DNA of 64,000 nt from an uncultured Pirellula sp. (GTDB taxonomy: Bacteria; Planctomycetota; Planctomycetia; Pirellulales; Pirellulaceae), in NCBI GenBank assembly GCA_903892355.1, contig CAITIE010000153.1:62001-126000 (forward strand), in the 5' to 3' direction. Shown here piece after piece: positions 51,496-60,074 of the stretch; the first letter of the stretch is position 1, and the number at the start of each line of letters is the position of its first letter. The position numbers and the translations under genes are program-made. The notes beneath the pieces are model-generated. The model worked only from the letters and a program-made list of their open reading frames with translations, ran no database searches and was not told the DNA's origin.

Positions 51496-53905
51496 TCGGT
51501 CCGACCGATCGCTGCAGGAATGCATCGCTTTGCGCGATTCCCTCGACGATCGACTTTATTGTATAGCCATTTTGCTTGGACCGCTCCAGAATCTTATCGA
51601 CATCGCAGCGGTCTGGCCGCTGCAAACCTCGGCCAAGAGCGTAAGTTAGGAGCCTCTCGGTGAAGTTTTTAGCGACAGAATCCTCCCGTTGCGACAGGAT
51701 TTCCACCAATTCGGTCGGCCCAGAAAAGGCTCGTCCATCGGCAAGCTCACCCTGCGGAGCGATGGCAAGCTCACCCTCCTTATCCCGCCAACGCCCGATG
51801 GCGTCGAAATTTTCAAGCCCTAACCCTATGGGATCCATTAACTTATGGCAGCCTGCACAGCTGGGATTGGAACGGTGGACCTCGAGCCGCTCCCGCAGCG
51901 AAGCCGACGCCTCGGCCTTGGCCTGCTCGAGGGAGGGAACGTTCGGCGGTGCCGAAGGGGGTGGGTCACCGAGTATGGTTTCCAGGATCCATTTTCCGCG
52001 TTTCACGGGGGAACTTCGGGTGGGATTCGAGGTGAGTGCCAGTACCGCTGCTTGGGTCATCAACCCGCGACGGTTCTCCGGAAGCATCACCCGAATCCAC
52101 TTATCCTCATCATTGTAGAGCCCCTGTCGACGAGGATCCTGTCCCTTGGATCCCGGTCGACGGCGGTACATGCTCGCCGGATCCTTGTCTTCAAAGGTCA
52201 CTCCGTAGAACTCCGCCAATCTCGGGTTCACGTACGTGTGCCCCCCGTCCAAAAGGTCCCGAATCTTCCCGTCACGCATCATCTCGCGACAGAACATCTC
52301 GGTCTCCCGAATCATCGCCGTTCGCAGCCGATCCGACCAGAACGGATACTTGTCGCGATCGATGTCGATCTTGCTGAGATTCCGAAGCCCCAGCCATTGC
52401 GCGAAAAAACCGGAGAGCAAGGACTCTGCTTTGCTATCTGCCAGCATCCTCGCCACTTGTTGATTGCAGATCGCTTCATCCTTCAGCTGGCCTGCTGCCG
52501 CTAACTCCAAAAGTTCGTTATCGGGCATGCTGGCCCATAAAAAGTACGAAAGCCGACTCGCGATACTAAAATCATCGAGTTGCCAATGATCGACCGACTC
52601 AATGCGTTTCTCGGTGCGAAACAGAAACTGGGGCGCGACCAAGACCGCTTGGACTCCCACCCGCACTGACTCTTCGAACCCGTACCCGGAGTCATTCGCG
52701 TTCTGGCAGACCATCATGACTGCATGAAGTTCTTCGTCGCTGACAGGCCTCCGGTAAGCGCGAGGCAGCAGCTTGTGAAAGATGCGACGGGTCGCTTCAG
52801 TGAAGCCAATCGGCTGCGATTCGGGAGCATCTTGGGACGCGGGCGTTGCAATGACCAATTGCTGATGCGATTTCGGAAAGGCGGGCTCGCCACCCTCAGG
52901 ACCTACCAAGCGAACCGACTCGATATTCAGTCTTCGATTGGGAGCGTTCCTCATCTCGGGCTCCGCGTCGTCCGAGTACTCAACAATCAACACATGGTCA
53001 CCCGGTGAAGCCTCAAACTCCTGCTTCAAGGTTTCGTCTTTAGGTGGAACATCCCACTCCGCGATGACCTGATCGTCGAGCAGCAATCGAGCTTTGCAGT
53101 TGTCCTTTTGGTCATCACCAAACCGAGCCCGAACACTCACGCTGTATTTTCCCGCAGCCAAATTGATAGGGATCTTCAAACGTTGCGAGAAGGCAAGGTT
53201 CTCTCCGTCAAAGCTCTGTTTACGAAACTTTTCTCGATCGGTTGCGATCACCCGCTCTGAGACCCACTGCGCAGCTTGCAGGTATTTCTCCATCGCGATC
53301 GGTGGCAACGTCAACACCTCGCCTTGATTGTCAAATCCATTGCCCACATCATCCGAAACAAATCCGATTTCCTTCGATGGCCGGAGTTCCATGCCGAACA
53401 GATCGCGGATGGTGTTGTCGTACTCGAATTGATTCAGTCGCCGAACCGTCACGCTCGGAGGTACCGGACGACATCCGCAATCAACCTCATGCAATGCTCG
53501 CTCAATCCACAGTGTCAAGACCTTGCGCTCTTCCGGAGTGATGGTCGCCGATTCAGGGGGTGGCATGGCCTCCGCGCGAATGACACCTCGAATCTGTTCC
53601 CACGTGCTCTCATGGGCCCGAATCTTGTCGAGGCTGTCGTAGTCATCGAACCCAACCCCTCCTTCATTCCCCCCATTCATATGGCATTCACCACAGTGCT
53701 TCAGCAAAACTGGACGAACCACTTCCGTCCACTCCGCGGTTATAGCCCGATCGGCTGTGGCCCCCGCACTCTGCGAGGAACCCGCCGCACCTCCAACTGC
53801 CGTAACTTCTTGAGCGCATAACAAGCCCATTACGGTATGCCCAATCATCGACTGCAGGCCAACGACGCTTCCGAGGAGCACAACGGCCCTCAACATCATG
53901 ATCAT
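51485..53905 (-). CDS. DUF1587/1592/1588/1585 cytochrome-like exported protein
   Basis: The 806-residue protein has a hydrophobic export segment (MLRAVVLLGSVVGLQSMIG), a heme motif CGECH in the N-terminal cytochrome domain, DUF1587 (VRRLNQFEYDNTIRDLFG), a carbohydrate-binding-like domain (AGKYSVSVRARFGDDQKDN, LDDQVIAEWDV), DUF1595/DUF1592 (LPRAYRRPVSDEEL, RLSYFLWASMPDNELLELA), DUF1588 with SNPSCAGCHKLMDPIGLGLE (another CxxCH), and DUF1585. It is a planctomycete-type multidomain protein with its DUF1552 partner downstream. Start ATG 53905 was chosen ahead of the signal; the frame is open to 54130. Confidence 0.91.
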   Translation of the reverse strand: MIMMLRAVVLLGSVVGLQSMIGHTVMGLLCAQEVTAVGGAAGSSQSAGATADRAITAEWTEVVRPVLLKHCGECHMNGGNEGGVGFDDYDSLDKIRAHESTWEQIRGVIRAEAMPPPESATITPEERKVLTLWIERALHEVDCGCRPVPPSVTVRRLNQFEYDNTIRDLFGMELRPSKEIGFVSDDVGNGFDNQGEVLTLPPIAMEKYLQAAQWVSERVIATDREKFRKQSFDGENLAFSQRLKIPINLAAGKYSVSVRARFGDDQKDNCKARLLLDDQVIAEWDVPPKDETLKQEFEASPGDHVLIVEYSDDAEPEMRNAPNRRLNIESVRLVGPEGGEPAFPKSHQQLVIATPASQDAPESQPIGFTEATRRIFHKLLPRAYRRPVSDEELHAVMMVCQNANDSGYGFEESVRVGVQAVLVAPQFLFRTEKRIESVDHWQLDDFSIASRLSYFLWASMPDNELLELAAAGQLKDEAICNQQVARMLADSKAESLLSGFFAQWLGLRNLSKIDIDRDKYPFWSDRLRTAMIRETEMFCREMMRDGKIRDLLDGGHTYVNPRLAEFYGVTFEDKDPASMYRRRPGSKGQDPRRQGLYNDEDKWIRVMLPENRRGLMTQAAVLALTSNPTRSSPVKRGKWILETILGDPPPSAPPNVPSLEQAKAEASASLRERLEVHRSNPSCAGCHKLMDPIGLGLENFDAIGRWRDKEGELAIAPQGELADGRAFSGPTELVEILSQREDSVAKNFTERLLTYALGRGLQRPDRCDVDKILERSKQNGYTIKSIVEGIAQSDAFLQRSVGPNSQ
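51740..51777 (-). repeat. 24-bp spaced direct repeat in the DUF1592-type gene
   Basis: GGCAAGCTCACCCT is repeated at 51740-51753 and 51764-51777, a 24-bp period, in frame, giving EGELAIAP and QGELADG-type units. Confidence 0.8.
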
Positions 53906-54290
53906 GAATCCAGGAAATGAATCTCTGCACCCACGTGCATTGGCACCGCGAATCAGATTCAGGGTCCAGCAGGTAAATCGACGCATAACGACAAATGGTC
54001 CTTCAACGGACGGTTGTTTAGGCAGTGCCACGGATTGCACGGGCGAGGGGGAGGGGCCTCTAGGAGGGATAAGGAGCAGCAGCACGAACCACCGTCCTCC
54101 GGGGCATTGTAGTCCATCGGCTCCATTCAAGCCAATCAGCGAGGATATCCACGGAGACGAACCACCCCTCGACGGGCAAAAAACAAGTCAAAAAACAGGA
54201 GCTATCGCGTGGGCTCGACATTGGAAATGAGGCCAGGAAAATCATGCGAACTGGAATGTCAGCCGATGCAATTGCGTTACAATTCCCGTC
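53906..54290. other. Divergent region between the DUF1592 operon and bestrophin
   Basis: No gene is supported. If the longer start at 54130 is used, part is coding for the cytochrome-like protein. The rest should hold the two divergent promoters; I cannot place them. Confidence 0.4.
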
Positions 54291-55145
54291 ATGCCTTTTA
54301 AAGATGTAATCAGCCCCCTCACTTCGTCGAAGACCCTCAGTACCGTAGCGCTGCTAGCTATGGCAATGGGGATTTATTCGATCCTTCCGGTTTTGAAAGA
54401 GAACTCGCGGTTCCGCGAAATGGGGGACATGCCCTCGGACATCCACGCAGCCTTGTCACTCGTACTTGGGTGGCTTTTGGTTTTTCGAACCAATACGGCC
54501 TACGCACGGTGGTGGGAAGCTCGCACGCTTTGGGGAGCACTGGTGAATGCAACTCGCAACCTTTCGATCAAACTTTCGGTCCTTGCAACACTCAATAGCA
54601 CCGAAGCTGAGTATCTGCGCAAAAGGTTAGTCGATTTCCCACTCGCCCTCATGTGCCACTTGCGTCAAGTCCCCTACGGCGGCGATGTTTACCCGAAAGA
54701 GGGATGTCCTTCCCATCCACCTCTAGCCATCGCTAACGAACTCTACCGCTGGGTAGCGGAGCATAAGAAATCACGAAGTATCGATGGCGACGACATGCGG
54801 GTCATCGATGCGGAGATGGCGAAGTTAATGGATGTATGCGGTGCATGCGAGCGGATCGCGCGAACACCCATGGTGATCTCGTACCGTATCTTTGCCCGTC
54901 AATGCATCGTACTCTTCTTGTTCACGCTGCCTTGGGGGATCTCCAACGATTTCAAATGGTGGACGATCCCCATCACCATCGTCATCGCTTATTTCATGCT
55001 CGGAATGGAAATTGTCGCTGAGCATGTTGAAAACCCGTTTGGGTATGACGAAGACGATTTAGACCTGGAAGGTATTTGCGACACGATCGCTCGAAGTGTC
55101 AATGACATCTTCCATCAGAGTGGTTTCGAAGTCACACCGCCATAG
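54291..55145 (+). CDS. Bestrophin-family anion channel
   Basis: The 284-residue membrane protein has four hydrophobic segments and family landmarks: LGWLLVFRTNTAYARWWEAR, FPLALMCHLR, and near the C-terminus LGMEIVAEHVENPFGYDEDDLDLE, the acidic cluster of bestrophins. The family conducts small anions such as chloride or bicarbonate. It is 36 bp upstream of a beta-carbonic anhydrase gene on the same strand, which makes bicarbonate movement plausible. Confidence 0.88.
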   Translation: MPFKDVISPLTSSKTLSTVALLAMAMGIYSILPVLKENSRFREMGDMPSDIHAALSLVLGWLLVFRTNTAYARWWEARTLWGALVNATRNLSIKLSVLATLNSTEAEYLRKRLVDFPLALMCHLRQVPYGGDVYPKEGCPSHPPLAIANELYRWVAEHKKSRSIDGDDMRVIDAEMAKLMDVCGACERIARTPMVISYRIFARQCIVLFLFTLPWGISNDFKWWTIPITIVIAYFMLGMEIVAEHVENPFGYDEDDLDLEGICDTIARSVNDIFHQSGFEVTPP

Positions 55146-55181
55146 TCATTCCGTATCCTTTCGCTCACTAGGAAATCTAAA

Positions 55182-56075
55182 ATGGATATTGTTTATCGAT
55201 TTGACCCACATGCCCCGCTTGAGCTAAAGCGTCCTCGCAGCAACAAACAAGCCCTAAAAATGCTCGAGCAAGGGAACATGCGTTTCTGCAAAATGGTCAA
55301 GCACATTCAGACTATCGGCGAGGGAGAGCGAGAGCATCCCCCGATGGTGATCCCAGTGAATCCAATCCAATTAGGGATCCCGATCGCCAAAGGGCTCGAG
55401 GTAATGCAAGCCCCTTGGGCTTTGGTTCTCGGGTGTGCCGACGCCAGAGTTCCCATCGAACATGTCATGGATTGCTCGTCGAACGATTTATTCGTGGTTC
55501 GAGTCGCAGGAAATGTGCTCGGATTGGAGTGCATCGGCAGCGTCGATTATGCTGCGACTCACATGCGTGAATCTCTCCAAAGCGTGATCGTATTGGGCCA
55601 TACCGGATGCGGCGCCGTCACGGCGACGGTCGATGTGTACCTATCTCCAAACAACTTTTCCGACATTGCCTTTAGTCATCCCGTTCGAACACTGATCGAT
55701 CGACTGATGCTCTCTGTTCGCGGGGCAGCCAAAGCCCTGGAACAGGAATGCGGTTCGAATATCCAAAAGGATTCCCACTACCGCGAATGGCTAATTACGA
55801 CGGCCTGCTACCTGAACGCAGCGGTTATTTCCTTGGATCTGCAGCGCGAAGTCAACTCGGTTACCAAGGGCCTGCACGTTTCTTACACCGTCTACGACAC
55901 GGCTTGGTCCAGGATCGAGGCATTGCCGATCCGACCCGAAGAGGATTCGGACAGCCCCAATCGTGTCGTCTTCGGAAATGCTCCCGGATCGGCTGAGGAG
56001 TTCAGCGAACTGTCGAAACGCATCATTCAGCGACTGGTTGAAAACGCGGCGGGAAACCGCAAACGTAAGCGCTAA
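55182..56075 (+). CDS. Beta-class carbonic anhydrase
   Basis: The 297-residue enzyme interconverts CO2 and bicarbonate. The zinc ligands are C85, H140 and C143, and the D87/R89 dyad is in CADAR. VVRVAGN and HTGCGAV are typical. It has an N-terminal extension of about 80 residues and a C-terminal extension relative to the shortest family members. It sits directly behind the bestrophin gene. Confidence 0.93.
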   Translation: MDIVYRFDPHAPLELKRPRSNKQALKMLEQGNMRFCKMVKHIQTIGEGEREHPPMVIPVNPIQLGIPIAKGLEVMQAPWALVLGCADARVPIEHVMDCSSNDLFVVRVAGNVLGLECIGSVDYAATHMRESLQSVIVLGHTGCGAVTATVDVYLSPNNFSDIAFSHPVRTLIDRLMLSVRGAAKALEQECGSNIQKDSHYREWLITTACYLNAAVISLDLQREVNSVTKGLHVSYTVYDTAWSRIEALPIRPEEDSDSPNRVVFGNAPGSAEEFSELSKRIIQRLVENAAGNRKRKR

Positions 56076-56117
56076 TGGGGGTGCATGAGCGGGTGATCGA
56101 TTCAGCTCGCGAGCGAG

Positions 56118-57989
56118 TCAAGGTACCGTTGTTCGGGATTTTAGGTTGTCCCAGAACTGCCTCGCCGATTCTTTTCGATCGGCGTAATGCAACCGCTGTT
56201 CGTCGTCTCGATCGATCGCTTCGATCGATCGCTCAAGCCACCCTTGGAAAAACTCCACGCTCTTTTTGGAGACACGCGGCTTGCCCTCGAACTCAAAGTA
56301 AAACGGTGCGGTACTCGCATACCGATACCCATCTTCGTGCGCGGTTACCACCCGTATCACTAACCATCCGCTTTCGCTCACCGAAAGCTCGGGAAACTCA
56401 CCTCGTTTGTAATGATCCTCGAGCTTGGCATTATAAAGCGTCTCGCCATTAAAGATCACATCGAGATAATCCACTTTTTCTCGAACGGCGAGAGAAACCG
56501 CGATATCTAGCGGTATCGCCTCTCCACGGTACCCTGGATGGACCGACCCCGGAGGAGAGCCGTTGACCATGGCTCGCAATAACGGCCCATTCGAAACGAA
56601 TGACGCTGCACGCTCGAGCCCCTGCCACCACGTATCAACAGTGGGAGTTCCCACAGACGCGATCGCATTCTCCGCCCCGTCTCCCTGCGATCCCCCACGA
56701 TCCGATCGGCCACTCTCCGACTCACTCTTCTCTAGCCCGGAACTTCGAGAAAGTTCTCCGCTGGTCTCTTCGCAATGAACATACACGCGATTGTAGCCAA
56801 CATGCGTATCCCCTTTACCAAATCCCGACGCTGCGCTCGGCCCTAACCTAAGTCCCGCTTCCAGCATCTGCCAGTAAAGAAACTCATTGAGTTTTCCAAC
56901 CCCGAGAGCTCCTTTGAATCGAATCCGCTGGTCGGCAGGAACTGGCGCACTGATCAGCAACGAAATTCGATCCTTGCCCACGCCGAGCAAAACACTCGCG
57001 AAGGAAGTGGGATCATCCGATCTTGGAAAGCTCAACACATCATCCCCTTTTGGGCGATTGACGTTCGATAAGACACGAACCAGTTTCACGTTCGGATCGG
57101 CGAGAAGGAATGGCGTATCGCGCGCGCCCGGTTGGGTGATCTCTACCAAAGCTCGATCCGAATCCCGAGCCGCTTCGATGGCATCCCATGCAGCCCGCCA
57201 TCCGAGTGCCGTTCCGACCGGGAGCTCGCTTTGGTCCGTATCGCTCTTTTCGTACTCGCGCGGTTCGTAGCGATGGATAGCGATGCCGATTTCCGGCGCG
57301 AGGATATCGAGGGACATGCTTCCCCAACGTTCTCCGAGTTGATCAGCGCTGCCGGTGATGCCAGACGTCCCATTTTTTGCCGCTGGATTGTTTGCCTTTG
57401 GATTCTTTACAGGCGACGCATCGCGTTTTTGTGCCCTAACGTTGGTGACAACCATGTCGACCGCATCGGCGACCTGCCACCTCTGTGCGGTCGCTCGCTC
57501 CAACTCCACACCCAAGTCACCGCTGTACCATTGCTCGCCATGCATGTCGACCGCTCGCGGCAACTCGACAACCACCACGTCCTTCGCGCGACGCTCGATC
57601 GTGAATCCACCTCGAATTTCTTTGTACTCCGGACCTCGCTTGGCTAAGAACTCATACTCCCCTGGCGGCGGTTGCAAGACCAACCGACCTTCGGCAAGCC
57701 ACGTGTCTCCGGCGATAAGCATCTTTCGGTCGCGATTCAACTTTTTGGCCGATTTCACAACTTCAATCCGAGCCGCGATCGGTTCTCCTGTCTTCTCATC
57801 GACTACCTCTAGTGTCACCTCGTTCTGCCCTTGGGCGGGCCGCGAAGGAAATGCCAGGACGAGCACCATCGCAACCCAGAACACAGTACGTACAGAACGT
57901 ACAAACGGCGCTCTTGCAGACAGGGGGCGTGCAGACAGGGGGCGTGCAGACAGGGGGCGTGCAGACAGGGGGCGTGCAATTGGTGGCAA
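56118..57989 (-). CDS. Large exported protein, CehA-like fold, unknown
   Basis: The product (about 623 residues from a TTG at 57989) has a hydrophobic export segment (VRTVFWVAMVLVLAF) and a beta-sandwich-like N-terminal region (LEVVDEKTGEPIAARIEV, as in carboxypeptidase-regulatory domains). A later HGEQWYSGDLGVE recalls the WYSGDLHVH motif of CehA/McbA-like metal-dependent hydrolases but lacks the histidines, so it may be inactive or different. The true start is unclear: TTG 57989 and 58007 and GTG codons are possible, and (ARPLS)4 from a 15-bp repeat precedes the signal. Function is unknown. Confidence 0.6.
   Translation of the reverse strand: MPPIARPLSARPLSARPLSARPLSARAPFVRSVRTVFWVAMVLVLAFPSRPAQGQNEVTLEVVDEKTGEPIAARIEVVKSAKKLNRDRKMLIAGDTWLAEGRLVLQPPPGEYEFLAKRGPEYKEIRGGFTIERRAKDVVVVELPRAVDMHGEQWYSGDLGVELERATAQRWQVADAVDMVVTNVRAQKRDASPVKNPKANNPAAKNGTSGITGSADQLGERWGSMSLDILAPEIGIAIHRYEPREYEKSDTDQSELPVGTALGWRAAWDAIEAARDSDRALVEITQPGARDTPFLLADPNVKLVRVLSNVNRPKGDDVLSFPRSDDPTSFASVLLGVGKDRISLLISAPVPADQRIRFKGALGVGKLNEFLYWQMLEAGLRLGPSAASGFGKGDTHVGYNRVYVHCEETSGELSRSSGLEKSESESGRSDRGGSQGDGAENAIASVGTPTVDTWWQGLERAASFVSNGPLLRAMVNGSPPGSVHPGYRGEAIPLDIAVSLAVREKVDYLDVIFNGETLYNAKLEDHYKRGEFPELSVSESGWLVIRVVTAHEDGYRYASTAPFYFEFEGKPRVSKKSVEFFQGWLERSIEAIDRDDEQRLHYADRKESARQFWDNLKSRTTVP
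57376..57405 (-). repeat. 15-bp imperfect tandem duplication in the CehA-like gene
   Basis: TTTGCCGCTGGATTG (57376-57390) is followed by TTTGCCTTTGGATTC (57391-57405); in frame it gives NPKAN-NPAAK. Confidence 0.7.
57916..57975 (-). repeat. 15-bp tandem repeat, four copies, before the signal peptide
   Basis: GCAGACAGGGGGCGT is repeated exactly at 57916, 57931, 57946 and 57961. In frame it encodes (ARPLS)4 directly before the signal segment of the CehA-like gene. A separate 9-bp near-repeat (ACAGTACGT/ACAGAACGT, 57883-57900) lies next to it. Confidence 0.97.
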
Positions 57990-58254
57990 GGAAAACTGGG
58001 GCTGCAAGACACCGCGTCTCCCGGGCCCAAAAACGAGCTCAATAATCTGCAAATCTCCAGCTCCCGCATGGCTCGACGATTTGCAGGTGCAGCTTGACCG
58101 GGATGAGATAGAATAGTTCGTAACAACTGCGCGAGGGTTGGCAAGCCATTTGCGATACGTCCCGCATACGGCACCGTCCAAAATGCCATTTTGGCGGTTT
58201 CGGCTTGGTTTGTTCCTATCCGCGATCGGGAGTTGGCTTTGCATGGAATCCACA

Positions 58255-59187
58255 ATGGCAAACGATTACTACAAAACGCTCGGTATCAGTCGCACTGCAT
58301 CCCAGGAGGATATCGCCAAGGCGTACCGGAAATTGGCGCGCAAACACCACCCGGATCTGAACCCCGAGGATCAGAGCGCCAAAAAACGGTTTCAGGAGAT
58401 TCAAACGGCGTACGATACGTTGAATGAACCTGAAAAACGGAAGATGTACGATCAGTTCGGGGACGGCTACGAACAGTATCGGCAGGGCAGTCCTTTCGGT
58501 GGCGGAGGACGCTCTGGGGGTGCAGGCGGTTTTGATTTCGGGGACATTTTCGGTGGGGCCGGCGGTAGCGGTGCCGTCGACTTGGGGGACATCTTTCGAC
58601 AATTCGGAGCGGGTGCTGGTCCGACACGCTCACGGCGAGCTGCCACACCCCGTGGGCCCGATATCTCGGGCGAGATCGAGGTTCCCCTACGTACCATTAT
58701 CGAAGGTGGCGAACGGCAATTCCGGCTCGATCGTGACGGCCAATTGGAATCGATTGCGGTCAAGATACCCGCAGGGATGGAGCCTGGGAAAAAGATCCGG
58801 CTGCGCGGCCAAGGGGGCTCGATTCCCAACGGCAAAGCGGGCGACCTGCTTTTGACCGTCAATGTCGAATTGCATCCTAACGTCAAGCTCGTCGGAAACA
58901 ACCTTGAAATGCGACTACCGGTCAGCCTCCCTGAAGCGGTCGCAGGGGCAAAAGTCGATGTTCAAACTCCAAAGGGCACCATCACCATTACCATCCCACC
59001 GATGACCAGCAGCGGAAAACGATTGCGTCTCAAAGGCCAAGGCCTCGTGAACTCGAAAGGCACAGGAGATATGATCATCGAAGTCTTGATCAAACTTCCT
59101 GACACGATCTCTCCGGAAGCCAAAGAGGCCATCCAAGCCTTGGACGCTGCCTACTCGAAGAACCTCCGCGATTCCATTCAGTGGTAA
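58255..59187 (+). CDS. DnaJ-family cochaperone, CbpA-like
   Basis: The 310-residue Hsp40 has an N-terminal J domain with HPD at 32-34 that stimulates DnaK ATPase, a Gly/Ser-rich linker (GGGGRSGGAGGFDFGDIFGG) and C-terminal substrate-binding domains (LRTIIEGGERQFRL, KIRLRGQGG). It lacks the CxxCxGxG zinc fingers of DnaJ, so it is a CbpA-type protein. The ATG at 58255 has GGAA upstream; the frame is open to 58138 but the extra residues are not J-domain-like. Confidence 0.93.
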   Translation: MANDYYKTLGISRTASQEDIAKAYRKLARKHHPDLNPEDQSAKKRFQEIQTAYDTLNEPEKRKMYDQFGDGYEQYRQGSPFGGGGRSGGAGGFDFGDIFGGAGGSGAVDLGDIFRQFGAGAGPTRSRRAATPRGPDISGEIEVPLRTIIEGGERQFRLDRDGQLESIAVKIPAGMEPGKKIRLRGQGGSIPNGKAGDLLLTVNVELHPNVKLVGNNLEMRLPVSLPEAVAGAKVDVQTPKGTITITIPPMTSSGKRLRLKGQGLVNSKGTGDMIIEVLIKLPDTISPEAKEAIQALDAAYSKNLRDSIQW

Positions 59188-59218
59188 AACCAAAAGAAGC
59201 GGTGAAACCAACATCAGC
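59183..59218 (+). repeat. Imperfect 18-bp repeat at the cbpA-like stop
   Basis: GGTAAAACCAAAAGAAGC (59183-59200) and GGTGAAACCAACATCAGC (59201-59218) are adjacent, about 14 of 18 matching; the first contains the TAA stop. Moderate support. Confidence 0.55.
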
Positions 59219-59258
59219 GGTGCGGAACATCGCTACCCAAGCGTAAGGACGAGCGAAT

Positions 59259-60074
59259 TTGAATATTCTCCTAGCCAACGATGATGGAATCTACGCACCT
59301 GGCCTTCGTGCTCTAAGGCTCGCACTCCAGCGACTGGGTGATGTAACCGTGGTTGCTCCCGCCACGGAGCAGAGCGGTGTCGGGCATTCGATCACCTATT
59401 TATCACCGCTCACCTGCAAAGAGATTTTTGACGGCGATGCGTTCCGCGGCTGGGCCGTAGAAGGCTCACCAGCCGACTGTGTCAAACTCGGCGTTGCTGA
59501 ACTCGCTCCCAAACCCGTCGACTTGATTGTCAGCGGTGTCAACGGAGGACTCAATGCGGGGATCAACGTTCTCTACTCCGGGACCGTAGCCGCCGCCATC
59601 GAAGGCGCCTTCTTTCGAATCCCGAGCTTTGCTGTCTCACTCGAACATGACCCGCACGCAGACTTTGAGGCTGCAGCGATCATGGCCGTTTCGCTGATTG
59701 AAAACATCCTTGAACGACAAGGTCTCGCGCCTGAGCTGTACAACATCAACATCCCGACGGCAGCAACCCAAAAGTTCCGGGAAGGGGCGATGCCGCAAGT
59801 GCATGTTGTGCCGATGGGGGTCGAGCGGTACGGGGATCACTACATCAAACGCCAAGACCCCAAGGGCAGAAACTACTATTGGTCCACCAACGACCCACCT
59901 CCGAAACCAACAGATCATGAGACGGACCTGAACGCGCTCGCTGCAGGACATATCACCGTAACACCGCTTCAGTTCGACATGACGAAGCAACCGTTGCTTC
60001 AACGCATGGAAAGCTGGGGTTTATCGCTCCACGGTAACAGCGGTTCCGATAGTTCCATGGCCGAGGGTACGTGA
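59259..60074 (+). CDS. surE: 5'-nucleotidase SurE
   Basis: The 271-residue enzyme dephosphorylates nucleoside monophosphates. The metal site is NDDGIYAPGL at residues 7-16; GHSITY, GSPADCVKLG and VSGVNGGLNAGINVLYSGTVAAAIEG are typical. The start is TTG at 59259, with AAGGA 14 nt upstream. Its stop overlaps the start of the next gene (GTGA), so the two are coupled. Confidence 0.94.
   Translation: MNILLANDDGIYAPGLRALRLALQRLGDVTVVAPATEQSGVGHSITYLSPLTCKEIFDGDAFRGWAVEGSPADCVKLGVAELAPKPVDLIVSGVNGGLNAGINVLYSGTVAAAIEGAFFRIPSFAVSLEHDPHADFEAAAIMAVSLIENILERQGLAPELYNINIPTAATQKFREGAMPQVHVVPMGVERYGDHYIKRQDPKGRNYYWSTNDPPPKPTDHETDLNALAAGHITVTPLQFDMTKQPLLQRMESWGLSLHGNSGSDSSMAEGT

Noticed and set aside
56207-56232. 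13-bp direct repeat in coding sequence (TCGATCGATCGCT twice)
   Set aside because: It is built of GATC runs, so similarity is probably compositional; it also breaks the multiple-of-three rule and was not counted.
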